Assembly: GCA_027492795.1 (NCBI GenBank)
Contig: JAPUEB010000018.1
Location: 1-64,000, forward strand
Direction: 5' to 3'
DNA from: Chryseobacterium sp.
GTDB lineage: Bacteria; Bacteroidota; Bacteroidia; Flavobacteriales; Weeksellaceae
Length of the DNA: 64,000 bases
The notes under the pieces: model-generated
The model's input: the letters and a program-made list of their open reading frames with translations, nothing else
Told to the model about the DNA's origin: nothing
The model's database searches: none
Translations under genes and position numbers: made by a program
Shown here: positions 41,038 to 50,403 of the stretch, in pieces
Layout: the number at the start of each line of letters is the position of its first letter
How positions within the stretch are numbered: the stretch's first letter is position 1

Positions 41038-41361
41038 ATGGATTTGCGAGATCAACTAAAAAACCTTTTCCCCGAACACGAAGAGCAGGATTTTGAAATG
41101 CCCGAAGAAAAATTCGTGCAAAAAGAACCACTCGTTTGTAAATACGAAAAAAAGGGACGAAACGGAAAACCTGTCACTTTAATAGAAGGTTTTGAGGGAA
41201 CAGAAGACGAACTGAAACAAATTTCTAAAAAAATAAAAACAACTCTTGGAATTGGTGGTTCAGAAAAAGATGGAATCATCATTATACAAGGCGATAACCG
41301 CGATAAAATAATGACGATTTTGAAGGAAATGGGTTATAAAACAAAAAGAGTTGGTGGATAA
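41038..41361 (+). CDS. SUI1/YciH-type translation initiation factor
   Basis: A 107-residue SUI1-domain protein, like eukaryotic eIF1 and E. coli YciH. The domain is visible as GRNGKPVTLIEGFEG, ELKQISKKIKTTLGIGGSEK and GIIIIQGDNRDKI with the end MGYKTKRVGG. Probably binds near the ribosomal P site. Small acidic N-terminus. Confidence 0.92.
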   Translation: MDLRDQLKNLFPEHEEQDFEMPEEKFVQKEPLVCKYEKKGRNGKPVTLIEGFEGTEDELKQISKKIKTTLGIGGSEKDGIIIIQGDNRDKIMTILKEMGYKTKRVGG

Positions 41362-41364
41362 AAT

Positions 41365-41442
41365 GCTTTCAGCAATCGGCAATTTGCTTTCTGCAAAAAA
41401 ATAGAACTTAACACATTTAGCTGAAAGCAAATTGCTGAAAGC
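41365..41442. repeat. imperfect hairpin after the SUI1 gene
   Basis: GCTTTCAGCAAT (41365-41376) is the exact complement of 41431-41442; CAATTTGCTTTC (41380-41391) also complements 41423-41434, so two alternative stems compete. It may end the SUI1 transcript. Confidence 0.5.
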
Positions 41443-41463
41443 TTAAAGCAAAAAATAAATATT

Positions 41464-42318
41464 ATGCTCAATAAACTAGCTTCTTCCGAATTGGTACTTA
41501 ATGCTGACGGAAGCGTATATCACTTGAATCTTTTACCTGCAGAAATTGCCGAAAAAATAATTTTGGTAGGCGATCCCGATCGTGTTCCGAAGGTTTCCCA
41601 ATATTTCGACAAAGTTGAAGTAAAGAAAAACAAGCGCGAATTTTATACTCACACCGGAATTTTGCGCGGCGAACGAATCACAGTAATGTCCACAGGAATT
41701 GGAACAGAAAACATCGATATCGTGATGAACGAACTGGATGCCTTGGTGAATATTGATTTAAAAGAAAAAGAATTTAAAACCGAACATAAAGCTCTGCAAC
41801 TGTTCAGATTGGGAACTTGTGGCTCTGTAAATCCCGATATTCAGGTGGATAATATGTTGGTTACACAAAACGTTGTAGGTTTGGATGGTCTCCTCCACTT
41901 CTACTCCGATTATGCATTTGAAAACGAATTTTCCAAAAATTTCCTTGAAAAATTTCCTTACGAAAAGATAAAGTCAATGCTCTATTTTTCTGATTGGGCA
42001 GAAGATATTTCGGATTATTACAAAGACGCAAAATACCACGGAAACACCGCAACTTTCCCAGGATTTTACGCTCCACAAGGACGACAGCTGCGTTTAAAAG
42101 CGATTGACGACCAATTTTTGGAAACTTTAAACGATTTAGGCGTTTCCAATTTTGAAATGGAAACTTCCGCGATTTATGGACTTTCCAAATTATTGGGACA
42201 CAAAGCATTAACCGTAAATTGTGTTATTGCAAACCGTCGTCGCGGCGAATTTGCAGCCGATCATCACGCTTCCGAAAAAATGATGATTGAGTGGGTTTTG
42301 GAGAGAATAATTAAGTAA
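41464..42318 (+). CDS. nucleoside phosphorylase (uridine phosphorylase-like)
   Basis: Phosphorolysis of a nucleoside to base and ribose-1-phosphate. The purine/uridine phosphorylase fold shows in GDPDRVPKVSQYF, RLGTCGSVNPDIQVDNMLV, and FEMETSAIYGLSKLLGH; the segment VNCVIANRRRGEF is typical. 284 residues. Best match by memory is the uridine phosphorylase branch, but purine specificity cannot be excluded. Confidence 0.85.
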   Translation: MLNKLASSELVLNADGSVYHLNLLPAEIAEKIILVGDPDRVPKVSQYFDKVEVKKNKREFYTHTGILRGERITVMSTGIGTENIDIVMNELDALVNIDLKEKEFKTEHKALQLFRLGTCGSVNPDIQVDNMLVTQNVVGLDGLLHFYSDYAFENEFSKNFLEKFPYEKIKSMLYFSDWAEDISDYYKDAKYHGNTATFPGFYAPQGRQLRLKAIDDQFLETLNDLGVSNFEMETSAIYGLSKLLGHKALTVNCVIANRRRGEFAADHHASEKMMIEWVLERIIK

Positions 42319-42344
42319 ATGTAAAAATGTAGCAATTTAAAAAT

Positions 42345-42379
42345 GTAGCAATCCTATTTTAGAATTGCTACTTTTTTTT
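42345..42379. terminator. terminator between nucleoside phosphorylase and the next gene
   Basis: GTAGCAAT (42345-42352) and ATTGCTAC (42364-42371) followed by T7. The word AAAAATGTAGCAAT is repeated just upstream, so it is partly a duplicated unit. Confidence 0.75.
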
Positions 42380-43196
42380 ATGGACAACTTTTTTCATATT
42401 CCGAAATAATTCCCATAAATATTTCTGCTTGATGCTCCTGAACTCTTTCAGCGACAGCATCAAATAATACGTGACTGGCGATTTTCTTTTGTTGGACGTC
42501 CTTCACAGTATTTTTATAGATTTCCTGATAATCTTTTTGCAGTTTTTTGTCCAACTGTTCTTCCTTCATCATTTTCTTGTCGAAAAAATCAAGATATTTA
42601 CTGAATTCTGGGCATTTTCCACCTACTTCTCTGAAAGCTTCCACTATATTTTCAATGGATGATCCCATCTTAAAATTGAATTGTCCTTTTGGTTTTACGG
42701 CAAGAACGGCGTAAGGATCATCACTTTTTTTGATATAGAAATTAGAGTGTGTATAATAGCAACCTCCATTTTGGCACATGAAGGAGTTGTAGCCGTACAA
42801 TTTTATTTTGCCGTCGTGCAGCAAATACGCAAATTCAGTTCCTGTTTTGTCGCTTAATTTTCCGCTTCTTTCAATGATTTTCACAGCTATTTTCTCCTGA
42901 ATTTTCGCAACTTCGTCTCCATCATAATAAACAATTTTCTTTACATCCTTTGCATCCACTTTTTTCTTTTTTTCATCGTCCAAAGTGGCATATTGAAATG
43001 CTGAGATACGGCTACTCAAAATTAATTCTCCTATAGTGTGAGTATTGGTTACCTCACCAAGAAAGTATCCTTTTATGGAAGTGCCGTTTTCAAGAAAAAA
43101 TTCGGCGATATAATTGTTTCCAAATTTGCTCGTTTTTTGAGCATTCAAGCCTATAGCAAAACACAGCATGAAAAGAAATAATAGTTTATTTTTCAT
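42378..43196 (-). CDS. exported protein of unknown function
   Basis: A 272-residue protein with a signal peptide (1-19, ending LNAQ). The mature part is mixed alpha and beta, with ENGTSIKGYFLGEVTNTH, KIVYYDGDEVAKIQEKIAVK and an acidic-basic C-terminal helix (MKEEQLDKKLQKDYQEIYKN), and two Cys near MCQNGGCYYTH. I do not recognise a family. Confidence 0.65.
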   Translation of the reverse strand: MKNKLLFLFMLCFAIGLNAQKTSKFGNNYIAEFFLENGTSIKGYFLGEVTNTHTIGELILSSRISAFQYATLDDEKKKKVDAKDVKKIVYYDGDEVAKIQEKIAVKIIERSGKLSDKTGTEFAYLLHDGKIKLYGYNSFMCQNGGCYYTHSNFYIKKSDDPYAVLAVKPKGQFNFKMGSSIENIVEAFREVGGKCPEFSKYLDFFDKKMMKEEQLDKKLQKDYQEIYKNTVKDVQQKKIASHVLFDAVAERVQEHQAEIFMGIISEYEKSCP

Positions 43197-43237
43197 ATTT
43201 TAAATTTTGGATAAATCTAATAAAAAAGTTCTACAAA

Positions 43238-43795
43238 TTATTTTTTACAATGACAATCCACCAAATGGTCACAAACCATTCCCGTAGCCTGCATATGAGC
43301 GTAAACAACCGTAGAACCAAGAAATTTAAAACCTCTTTTCTTTAAATCTTTGGCTAAAGCATCCGAAATTTCTGTTGTCGCAGGAACGTCTTTCAAGCTT
43401 TTTGGTTGATTGATAATAGGTTTTCCATCCACAAAATTCCAGATATATTTTGAAAAACTTCCAAATTCATTTTGTACTTGCTGAAATTTTTGGGCATTGT
43501 TGATTGTTGCCAATATTTTCAAACGGTTTCGAATGATTCCTTCGTTTTGCATCAACTCCGCTACTTTCTCACCGGAATATTTTGCAATTTTTTTATATTT
43601 AAAATCATCAAAGGCTTTTCTAAAATTTTCACGTTTTTTCAATATCGTGTACCAACTCAACCCCGCCTGAAAACTTTCCAAAACCAAAAATTCAAAAATG
43701 GTTTCATCATCGTAAACCGGTTTTCCCCATTCTTCATCGTGATATTTTCTGTATAAATCATCTTTTTCACACCATTGACAGCGAATTTTTTGCAT
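43238..43795 (-). CDS. tag: DNA-3-methyladenine glycosylase I
   Basis: Excises 3-methyladenine from alkylated DNA. The zinc ligands C6, H19, H177 and C181 are in the expected places (RCQWCEKDDLYRKYHDEEWG and VCDHLVDCHC), and VLESFQAGLSWYTILKKREN holds the binding pocket. 185 residues. Monocistronic. Confidence 0.95.
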   Translation of the reverse strand: MQKIRCQWCEKDDLYRKYHDEEWGKPVYDDETIFEFLVLESFQAGLSWYTILKKRENFRKAFDDFKYKKIAKYSGEKVAELMQNEGIIRNRLKILATINNAQKFQQVQNEFGSFSKYIWNFVDGKPIINQPKSLKDVPATTEISDALAKDLKKRGFKFLGSTVVYAHMQATGMVCDHLVDCHCKK

Positions 43796-43865
43796 TTTTT
43801 TCAGAATTTAAGACGGCAATTTACATAATTTCCATGTTTGTTGAGTTTAACATAATATTAACGAT

Positions 43866-43894
43866 TTGGGGAATATTTCTTGTTACAATCTTTG
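43866..43894 (+). promoter_or_regulatory. promoter of the LEA-like gene
   Basis: TTG (43866-43868), 18-base spacer, AATCTTTG (43887-43894), seven of eight to TAnnTTTG. It starts transcription about 38 bases before the ATG. Confidence 0.6.
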
Positions 43895-43938
43895 CACAAA
43901 AACAAATCTCAAAATATTAACTTTAAAACATTACAATT

Positions 43939-44238
43939 ATGGACAATCAGGATTACAACAGAGCAGAAAATGCCGTTGACAAAGTAAAGTGGACCGTACA
44001 AGACTACGCCGAAAGAGCAAAAGACTACATCCGCGAACAAAGAGATAGAAACCAAGAACCAACAGCAGATGGTTGGATGGAACGTGCAAAAGATAATGTT
44101 TCTGATGCATGGGAAGACACAAAAGATGCCGTTTCTGACGCTTGGGAAAAAACAAAAAATTGGGCAGACGACGCTTGGGATGCAACCAAAGACGCTGCTC
44201 ATGATGCAAAAAATGAAATTGATAAAGCCACCAACTAA
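43939..44238 (+). CDS. small acidic, Trp/Ala/Lys repeat protein (LEA/YtxH-like)
   Basis: A 99-residue, highly charged helical protein without Cys or Pro-rich core. Near-11-residue repeats of the type AWEDTKDAVSD, AWEKTKNWADD and AWDATKDAAHD form a long amphipathic helix, reminiscent of LEA/stress proteins. Likely cytoplasmic and induced by stress (inference). A strong terminator follows, so it is a single-gene unit. Confidence 0.7.
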   Translation: MDNQDYNRAENAVDKVKWTVQDYAERAKDYIREQRDRNQEPTADGWMERAKDNVSDAWEDTKDAVSDAWEKTKNWADDAWDATKDAAHDAKNEIDKATN

Positions 44239-44258
44239 TCATAATTTATTCATAGGAG

Positions 44259-44291
44259 GAAGCCCGGAAATTATTTTTCGGGCTTCTTTTT
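44259..44291 (+). terminator. terminator of the LEA-like gene
   Basis: GAAGCCCG (44259-44266) and CGGGCTTC (44279-44286) followed by T5, 8-bp stem with a 12-base loop. Confidence 0.85.
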
Positions 44292-44313
44292 ATGCTTTAA
44301 ACAAGAAAATCCT

Positions 44314-44321
44314 TACTTTTG
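44314..44321 (+). promoter_or_regulatory. -7 box of fabI
   Basis: TACTTTTG, exact TAnnTTTG, 17 bases before the ATG. The -33 element is not clear. Confidence 0.5.
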
Positions 44322-44337
44322 TTTAAAATAAAATAAT

Positions 44338-45147
44338 ATGTCATACGGATTACTCAAAGGAAAAAAAGGAATTATTTTCGGAGCACTCAATAATCAGTCT
44401 ATTGCCTGGAAAGTTGCAGAAAAATGCCATGAAGAAGGTGCAGAATTTATACTTTCAAACGCGCCAATTGCAATGAGAATGGGCGAACTGAACGGACTTG
44501 CAGAAAAAACAGGTTCCGAAGTTATCGGCGCAGATGCAACTTCCGTTGAAGATTTAGAAAAACTTTTTGATGCAGCCATCACAAAATTCGGCAAAATTGA
44601 CTTCATCCTCCACTCCATCGGTATGTCCGTAAATGTTCGTAAAGGAAAACACTACACCGAAATGAACTACGACTGGTTGGAAAAAGGTTGGGATGTTTCG
44701 GCAGTTTCCTTCCATAAAGTAATGCGAGTTGCGTGGGAAAAAGACTGCATGAACGATTGGGGTTCTATTTTGGCGCTGAGTTACATCGCTGCACAAAGAA
44801 CTTTCCCTGATTATAATGATATGGCAGACAATAAATCTTATTTGGAAAGCATTGCAAGAACTTTCGGATATTATTGGGGCGAAAAAGCAAAAGTGCGTGT
44901 AAACACCATTTCGCAATCTCCTACCATGACGACTGCAGGAAGCGGTGTAAAAGGTTTTGGCGGATTTTTCGGTTATGCGGATGATATGTCGCCGCTTGGA
45001 AATGCTTCGGCGGAAGACTGCGCAAATTACTGTGTTGCCATGTTCAGCGACCTTACCAAAATGGTTACAATGCAAAACCTCTTCCACGACGGCGGTTTCA
45101 GCAATACCGGTGTTTCGGATAAGGTGATGAAAAAATATGAAGAATAG
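44338..45147 (+). CDS. fabI: enoyl-ACP reductase (FabI)
   Basis: Last reduction of the fatty-acid elongation cycle, NADH-dependent. SDR fold with the N-terminal LLKGKKGIIFGALNNQSIAW dinucleotide loop, Y149 and the catalytic Y159-x6-K166 (PDYNDMADNK), and IDFILHSIGMS. 269 residues. It is preceded by a promoter and followed by two terminator-like hairpins around a REP-like element. Confidence 0.92.
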   Translation: MSYGLLKGKKGIIFGALNNQSIAWKVAEKCHEEGAEFILSNAPIAMRMGELNGLAEKTGSEVIGADATSVEDLEKLFDAAITKFGKIDFILHSIGMSVNVRKGKHYTEMNYDWLEKGWDVSAVSFHKVMRVAWEKDCMNDWGSILALSYIAAQRTFPDYNDMADNKSYLESIARTFGYYWGEKAKVRVNTISQSPTMTTAGSGVKGFGGFFGYADDMSPLGNASAEDCANYCVAMFSDLTKMVTMQNLFHDGGFSNTGVSDKVMKKYEE

Positions 45148-45171
45148 TTTTCTGAAAAAATAAAGTTTTAC

Positions 45172-45202
45172 ATCCGTTCATTTTGTGAGCGGATTTTTTT
45201 TT
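45172..45202 (+). terminator. terminator of fabI (copy 1)
   Basis: ATCCGTTCA (45172-45180) and TGAGCGGAT (45186-45194) form a 9-bp stem with one G-T pair and a 5-base loop, followed by a T run. Confidence 0.85.
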
Positions 45203-45239
45203 GAACATTATTTAAATTGCAGTTTTAAAATCTAATCAA

Positions 45240-45327
45240 AAATTGATTTCTTCGTTTTCCCCAACCCTAAAGGGAGCGAAGAAAATCAATTTCCTCCCTT
45301 TAGGGTTGGGGAAAAGAAATTGATTTT
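45240..45327. repeat. REP-like palindromic element, copy A
   Basis: A 22-bp perfect inverted repeat (45255-45276 and 45294-45315; core CCCCAACCCTAAAGGG) with a 17-base loop. The flanks contain AATTGATTTC and GAAATTGATTTTC. It is nearly identical to the inverted copy at 52364-52456. Confidence 0.85.
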
Positions 45328-45388
45328 CAGTACATTAAATTTACAATATTCAGAATGTTGATTAGTAATATTTTTACAAAAACTTTAC

Positions 45389-45417
45389 ATCCGTTCATAT
45401 TATGAACGGATTTTTTT
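45389..45417 (+). terminator. hairpin (terminator copy 2)
   Basis: ATCCGTTCATA and TATGAACGGAT (45389-45399, 45401-45411) followed by T6. The 16-base word TTACATCCGTTCAT with its context repeats that of copy 1, so the terminator was probably duplicated. Confidence 0.75.
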
Positions 45418-45462
45418 AATTCTTTTCTAAAAACTTTCCTTAATTTTAGACAAATTTCCTCC

Positions 45463-48417
45463 ATGAAAATATCCACGTTATCTCTCGGTTTACTTCTTTT
45501 AACTTCAGGAGTTTATGCCCAGAAAAAAAATTCGGTTCAAATAACGCCTACTTCAGCAGAAATGCGTTGGAAAGGTTTTGAACAAAGAAAAAAACTATCG
45601 GAAAATTCTTTTTTTAAAAACTTGGAATTTCGAAATATCGGTCCGGTTTCTATGAGCGGAAGAATAACCGATTTGGATGTAAATCCCGAAAATCCCAACG
45701 AATTTTATGCAGCCTATGCTTCCGGCGGACTTTGGTACACGAACAATTCAGGAACAACTTTTACTCCTGTTTTCGACAGAGAAGCGGTAATGACGATCGG
45801 GGATATCGCGGTAGATTGGAAGAAAAAAACCATTTGGATAGGAACCGGTGAAAGCAATTCCTCACGCTCATCCTACTCCGGAATGGGAATTTATAAAAGT
45901 AGTGATGCAGGAAAAACGTGGCAAAATGTAGGTTTGATGGACAGTCACCACATTGGAAAAATCATCATTAATCCGGATAATCCTGATGAATTGTGGGTTG
46001 CAGCGGTTGGTCACCTCTACTCTTCCAACAACGAACGCGGAATTTTCAAAACAAAAGACGGAGGAAAAACTTGGAAAAAAACACTTTTTTTGAATGATGT
46101 TTCCGGCGCGATTGATGTTCAGATCAATCCGAAAAAACCTCACGAACTTTTTGCGGCAATTTGGCATCGAGAAAGAAAAGCTTCCGATTTTAAAGAAAGC
46201 GGCAAAGAAAGCGGTATCTATAAATCTGAAGACGGCGGAGAAACGTGGAAACTTTTAACCGCACAAAACAGCGGATTCCCTTTTGGTGAAACCAACGGCA
46301 GAATTGGACTTGCCATTTTTCCACAAAATCCAGAAATAATGTATGCCGTTCTCGACAATCAGGCGAAAAGACCAAGAACTGAGAAAGAAGAAACCGTGAA
46401 AAAAGTTTTGGATAAAGCAAAAATCAAAAATATTTCTCGAGAAGAATTTATCGATTTGGACGAGAAAGATATCAATGCTTATTTGGATGAAGAAGGTTTT
46501 CCCGATAAATACACTGCAAAAAAGCTGAAACAGCTTCTGAAGGACAATAAAATTAAAATTCAGGATATTTATAATTATACCCACAATGGAAACGATGACC
46601 TTTTTGACATCGAAATTCAAGGTGCAGAAGTGTATAGAAGCGATAACGGTGGAAAATCTTGGAAAAAAACCAACGAAAAAAATCTCGACGGACTTTACTA
46701 CACTTATGGATATTATTTTGGAAATATTTATGTATCGCCCTCAAATCCTGAAAAAGTGATTATTGGCGGTGTTCCTTTGCTGATGTCGGAAAACGGAGGA
46801 AAAAACTTCAAAAAAATTGATAAAGACAATGTTCACGCCGATCATCACGCAATTTGGATCAATCCGAATGACGATAAAATGATGATCAACGGTAATGATG
46901 GCGGTATTAATATGACCTACGACAACGGAAAATCTTGGAAAAAAGTCAATCCAATTCCAGTAAGCCAGTTTTACAGTATTGATTACGATATGGCAATACC
47001 TTACCGCGTTTACGGCGGAATGCAGGATAACGGTGTTTGGTATGGTTCCTCCACAAATAAATTTGATTACGAAGAAGGTCAGTTTTACGATGGCGACGGT
47101 TTCAAATTTTTGATGGGCGGCGACGGAATGCAGGCAAGAGTGGATTGGCGCGACAACGAGACGGTTTACACAGGTTTTCAGTTTGGAAATTATTTCAGAA
47201 TAAACACCAAAACGGGCGACCGAAAATACCTGGAAATGCCCCGCGAAATTGGTGAAGATGCGCTACGATTCAATTGGGAATCGCCTATTCAAATCAGCCG
47301 TCATAGTCAGGATATTATTTATTTTGCTTCGCAGAATGTTTACCGTTCGATGGATAAAGGCGAAAATTGGACAAAAATCTCACAGGATTTAACCCGAAAT
47401 CAACCACAGGGAAATGTACCTTTCAATACGATTACCAACATTGAAGAAAGTCCGGAAAAATTCGGGTTGCTTTACGCAGGAACAGACGATGGACTTGTTT
47501 GGATCTCTAAAGACGGCGGAAATTCTTGGACAAAAATAATGGATAAAGTGGGTTTGTGGGTTTCGCAGTTGGAACCTTCTACACATTCAGAAAGCCGAAT
47601 TTATGCGAGTTTAAACGGTTATCGCGAAGATCATTTTGAGCCTTATCTTTTTGTTTCGGAAGATTTTGGAAAAACCTGGACTTCTATTTCGGCACAACTT
47701 CCTTTGGAACCGATTAATGTCATTCGTGAAGATCCAAAAAACGAAAATCTGCTGTATGTAGGAACAGATAATGGTCTTTACATCTCCATCGACAGAGGAA
47801 AATCTTGGATGAATGCAAACAATTCTAAGCTTCCGAATGTTGCGGTTCATGACTTAAAAATCCATCATCGCGACGGCGACCTGATTGTAGGAACTCATGG
47901 AAGATCCATCTATATTGCCGATATCAAACTTTTTCAAAAACTCACCTCTGAAAATGCTTCCAAAAATTTGATTATTAAAGATTTAAACGAAGTTCGCTAC
48001 AACAAAAACTGGGGAAAATCTTACAGCAATTATGAAGATATAAGAGCTCAAAAATATACGGTTCAGTTCATCAACAAAGAATCCGGACTTGCTATTTTAA
48101 AGATTTTAAATGAAAAAGATGAAGTTTTGAGAATTTTGGAGCAAAATATTTCTGCAGGAATCAACAGTTTTGTTTATGATTTAAGCATTGATGCAGCCAA
48201 AGCAAAATCAGAACAAAAGAAAGCCGATGACGGCAAAATCTATCTTCTTCCCAGTAAATATAAAGCTGAAATTTGCGTGAACGGAACCTGTGAAAAGAGA
48301 GATTTTGAAGTAAAAGAAACCAAACCAAAAACCAAGCGTGAAGTTCCGCAAGGTGACACTTCACCCGGAGAATTCAAAAAATGGCGAAGAGAAGCCGGCT
48401 GGAAAAAAACTTTATAG
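45463..48417 (+). CDS. exported BNR/Asp-box repeat (sortilin/VPS10-like) protein
   Basis: A 984-residue secreted protein: signal peptide 1-19 (VYAQ). At least seven Asp-box words are visible, spread along a beta-propeller: SSDAGKTW, TKDGGKTW, SEDGGETW, SDNGGKSW, SKDGGNSW, SEDFGKTW and SIDRGKSW. The overall pattern is of VPS10/WD40/YVTN-like glycosidase-related repeats (BNR). There is no obvious active site, so it may bind carbohydrate or a protein at the surface. A Lys/Glu-rich tail ends the protein. Confidence 0.88.
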   Translation: MKISTLSLGLLLLTSGVYAQKKNSVQITPTSAEMRWKGFEQRKKLSENSFFKNLEFRNIGPVSMSGRITDLDVNPENPNEFYAAYASGGLWYTNNSGTTFTPVFDREAVMTIGDIAVDWKKKTIWIGTGESNSSRSSYSGMGIYKSSDAGKTWQNVGLMDSHHIGKIIINPDNPDELWVAAVGHLYSSNNERGIFKTKDGGKTWKKTLFLNDVSGAIDVQINPKKPHELFAAIWHRERKASDFKESGKESGIYKSEDGGETWKLLTAQNSGFPFGETNGRIGLAIFPQNPEIMYAVLDNQAKRPRTEKEETVKKVLDKAKIKNISREEFIDLDEKDINAYLDEEGFPDKYTAKKLKQLLKDNKIKIQDIYNYTHNGNDDLFDIEIQGAEVYRSDNGGKSWKKTNEKNLDGLYYTYGYYFGNIYVSPSNPEKVIIGGVPLLMSENGGKNFKKIDKDNVHADHHAIWINPNDDKMMINGNDGGINMTYDNGKSWKKVNPIPVSQFYSIDYDMAIPYRVYGGMQDNGVWYGSSTNKFDYEEGQFYDGDGFKFLMGGDGMQARVDWRDNETVYTGFQFGNYFRINTKTGDRKYLEMPREIGEDALRFNWESPIQISRHSQDIIYFASQNVYRSMDKGENWTKISQDLTRNQPQGNVPFNTITNIEESPEKFGLLYAGTDDGLVWISKDGGNSWTKIMDKVGLWVSQLEPSTHSESRIYASLNGYREDHFEPYLFVSEDFGKTWTSISAQLPLEPINVIREDPKNENLLYVGTDNGLYISIDRGKSWMNANNSKLPNVAVHDLKIHHRDGDLIVGTHGRSIYIADIKLFQKLTSENASKNLIIKDLNEVRYNKNWGKSYSNYEDIRAQKYTVQFINKESGLAILKILNEKDEVLRILEQNISAGINSFVYDLSIDAAKAKSEQKKADDGKIYLLPSKYKAEICVNGTCEKRDFEVKETKPKTKREVPQGDTSPGEFKKWRREAGWKKTL

Positions 48418-48808
48418 AAAAATATCCGTTCGAAAGAGCGGATTTTTTTTAGAATTAAGAGCAACCGATCAGATAATGTTGTGGTTAAGATAAAATATAA
48501 AATTAAATAGAAGCTGTATGCTATTTAATCTTTTAATTGAAAGAAATTTCTTTAAAATCTATGTGACTATGTGGTTAAAAACTTTTCAGCAAAAATTTTT
48601 CAAAGCATGAAAATATTTATAAATGCTACAAAAAATCCACACACGAAAAATCTTACCAGAGATAAATCATATTCTAAACATTCAAAATAAGTCTTAAAAA
48701 CGTCACTTTTTGTATTAAACTTTCTTAAAAGCAAATGAACGTTAGTCTTTATTCATCGTTGTTTGCACGGGTTTTGAAATTAATTTTTTAAACAAAAGTT
48801 TAATTTTT
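48418..48808. other. gap between the BNR protein and the epimerase
   Basis: After the hairpin at 48424-48450 no gene is seen. AT-rich sequence with a word TCTATGTGACTATGTGGTTA near 48560, probably another dispersed repeat. No clear promoter box was found. Confidence 0.4.
48424..48450 (+). terminator. terminator of the BNR protein gene
   Basis: ATCCGTTC (48424-48431) and GAGCGGAT (48436-48443), 8-bp stem with a GAAA loop and a T run. Confidence 0.85.
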
Positions 48809-49816
48809 ATGAAAAAATCCGTGTTGCTTACCGGCGCTTCCGGAACGGTTGGTTTTGAAGTTCTAAAACAACTAATTGAAAAAGATGACTATCGAATTGT
48901 AGTGTTCGACGTAGATTCCAAAAAATCACGAAAAATTTTGGGTTCAATTCCTCAAAAATTTGAAATGGTTTTTGGCGATATTTCCAATGAAAAAAATATG
49001 GAACTGGTTTCACAAAATATAGATTTTGTCATTCACTTAGCTGCAATTATTCCGCCTTTGGCTGATGAGCAACCTGAACTTGCGGAAAAAGTAAATGTAA
49101 AAGGAACAGAAAATCTCATCAAAAATTTGGAAAAACATTCTCCGAACGCCTTTCTGCTCTACTCCTCCTCTATTTCTGTTTATGGCGACCGTTTGAAAAA
49201 TCCGAACATCAAAGTAGTTGATCCATTAATTCCCAGCGAAGGTGATGAATATGCGGTTACCAAAATAGAAACCGAAAAACTCATCCAAAATTCCCAATTG
49301 AACTGGTCGATTTTTCGTTTGGCTGCGATAATGGGCAACCATAAGATCTCTAAACTGATGTTTCTCATGCCTTTGGATACCTCCGTAGAAATCTGCACTC
49401 CCGAAGATACGGCGAGAGCTTTTGTAAATGCATTGCAGCATGAAAGCGAGCTTAATAAAAGAATTTTCAATTTAGGAGGTGGCGAAAACTGCAGAATTTC
49501 TTACGAAAATTTGCTTTCGGAATCTTTCAGGATTTTCGGAATGGGAAAACTCGATTTTCCGGAAAAAGCCTTTGCAGAAAAGAATTTTCACTGCGGAAAT
49601 TATACTGATGGCGACGATTTGGAAAACATTCTGCATTTCCGAAAAGACAATCTAAAATCTTACTTTCAAAAAGTAGAAAAGGGGGTAAATCCAGTGGTGA
49701 AAATAGTAACACAAATTGTAAATCCGCTGGTGAAGAAAAAGCTTCTTAAAGAGTCTGAACCCTATGAAGCCTACAAAAACAAAGACCAAAAAATGCTGGA
49801 AAGATTTTTTAATTAA
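48809..49816 (+). CDS. NAD-dependent epimerase/dehydratase family protein
   Basis: A 335-residue extended SDR. NAD motif GASGTVG (9-15), the HLAA motif in FVIHLAAIIPPLADE, and Y148-x3-K152 in EYAVTKIETEKL. The C-terminal half includes GGGENCRISYENLLSES. Sugar-nucleotide epimerase/dehydratase-like; specificity unknown. It lies 11 bases before the first DUF2141 gene. Confidence 0.88.
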   Translation: MKKSVLLTGASGTVGFEVLKQLIEKDDYRIVVFDVDSKKSRKILGSIPQKFEMVFGDISNEKNMELVSQNIDFVIHLAAIIPPLADEQPELAEKVNVKGTENLIKNLEKHSPNAFLLYSSSISVYGDRLKNPNIKVVDPLIPSEGDEYAVTKIETEKLIQNSQLNWSIFRLAAIMGNHKISKLMFLMPLDTSVEICTPEDTARAFVNALQHESELNKRIFNLGGGENCRISYENLLSESFRIFGMGKLDFPEKAFAEKNFHCGNYTDGDDLENILHFRKDNLKSYFQKVEKGVNPVVKIVTQIVNPLVKKKLLKESEPYEAYKNKDQKMLERFFN

Positions 49817-49826
49817 AGAAATTAAA

Positions 49827-50249
49827 ATGAAAAAAATAAAATATACATTCCTAATTGGAACTTTCTCAATTTTAGGAATTAAAGCACAAAACAGCCTCAC
49901 TGTAAACATCGAAAATATCCCATCCGCAAAAGGAAATGTGGAAATCGGACTTTTCAACAGTGAAAAAGGATTTCTAAAGGAAGGTTCACAATTCATCAAG
50001 AAAAAAGTGAAAGTAATTGGCAATTCTCTGAAATATACTTTTCAAAACTTACCCAAAGGAAATTATGCCGTTGCTGTTTTTCATGATGAAAATCTCAATA
50101 ATAAATGTGATACTAATTTTATCGGAATGCCGACTGAAGGTTTCGGTTTTTCAAATAACTTTCGTCCGAAACTTTCTGCGCCTAAGTTCAATCAGACCAA
50201 GGTTTTTGTGGAAAATAATAAGAATATCCATATCAATTTGATTAATTGA
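49827..50249 (+). CDS. DUF2141 exported protein (paralogue 1)
   Basis: A 140-residue exported protein with signal peptide (1-20, IKAQ). DUF2141 pattern: SLTVNIENIPSAKGNVEIGL, FHDENLNNKCDTNFIGMPTE and GFGFSNNFRPKLSAPKF. Start at 49827 rather than 49764, because the signal peptide begins there. Likely periplasmic; function unknown. A second copy follows. Confidence 0.85.
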   Translation: MKKIKYTFLIGTFSILGIKAQNSLTVNIENIPSAKGNVEIGLFNSEKGFLKEGSQFIKKKVKVIGNSLKYTFQNLPKGNYAVAVFHDENLNNKCDTNFIGMPTEGFGFSNNFRPKLSAPKFNQTKVFVENNKNIHINLIN

Positions 50250-50403
50250 TGTTTTTTCTTACATCAAGTTATTTTTCAAAAAATTCAGTCCTAAATATTT
50301 TTTTATATTAGTGCAAAGATTTTAGATGTCTATAAAAACTTTCTGCTAAAACCAACTTCCTTGAAGATGCAGAATTTGAAACAAAAAATCAGCAAGCATA
50401 ATT

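Noticed and set aside
44554-45087. 177-codon open frame on the minus strand
   Set aside because: It lies wholly antisense to fabI, which has its active-site residues; the frame shows no family motif.
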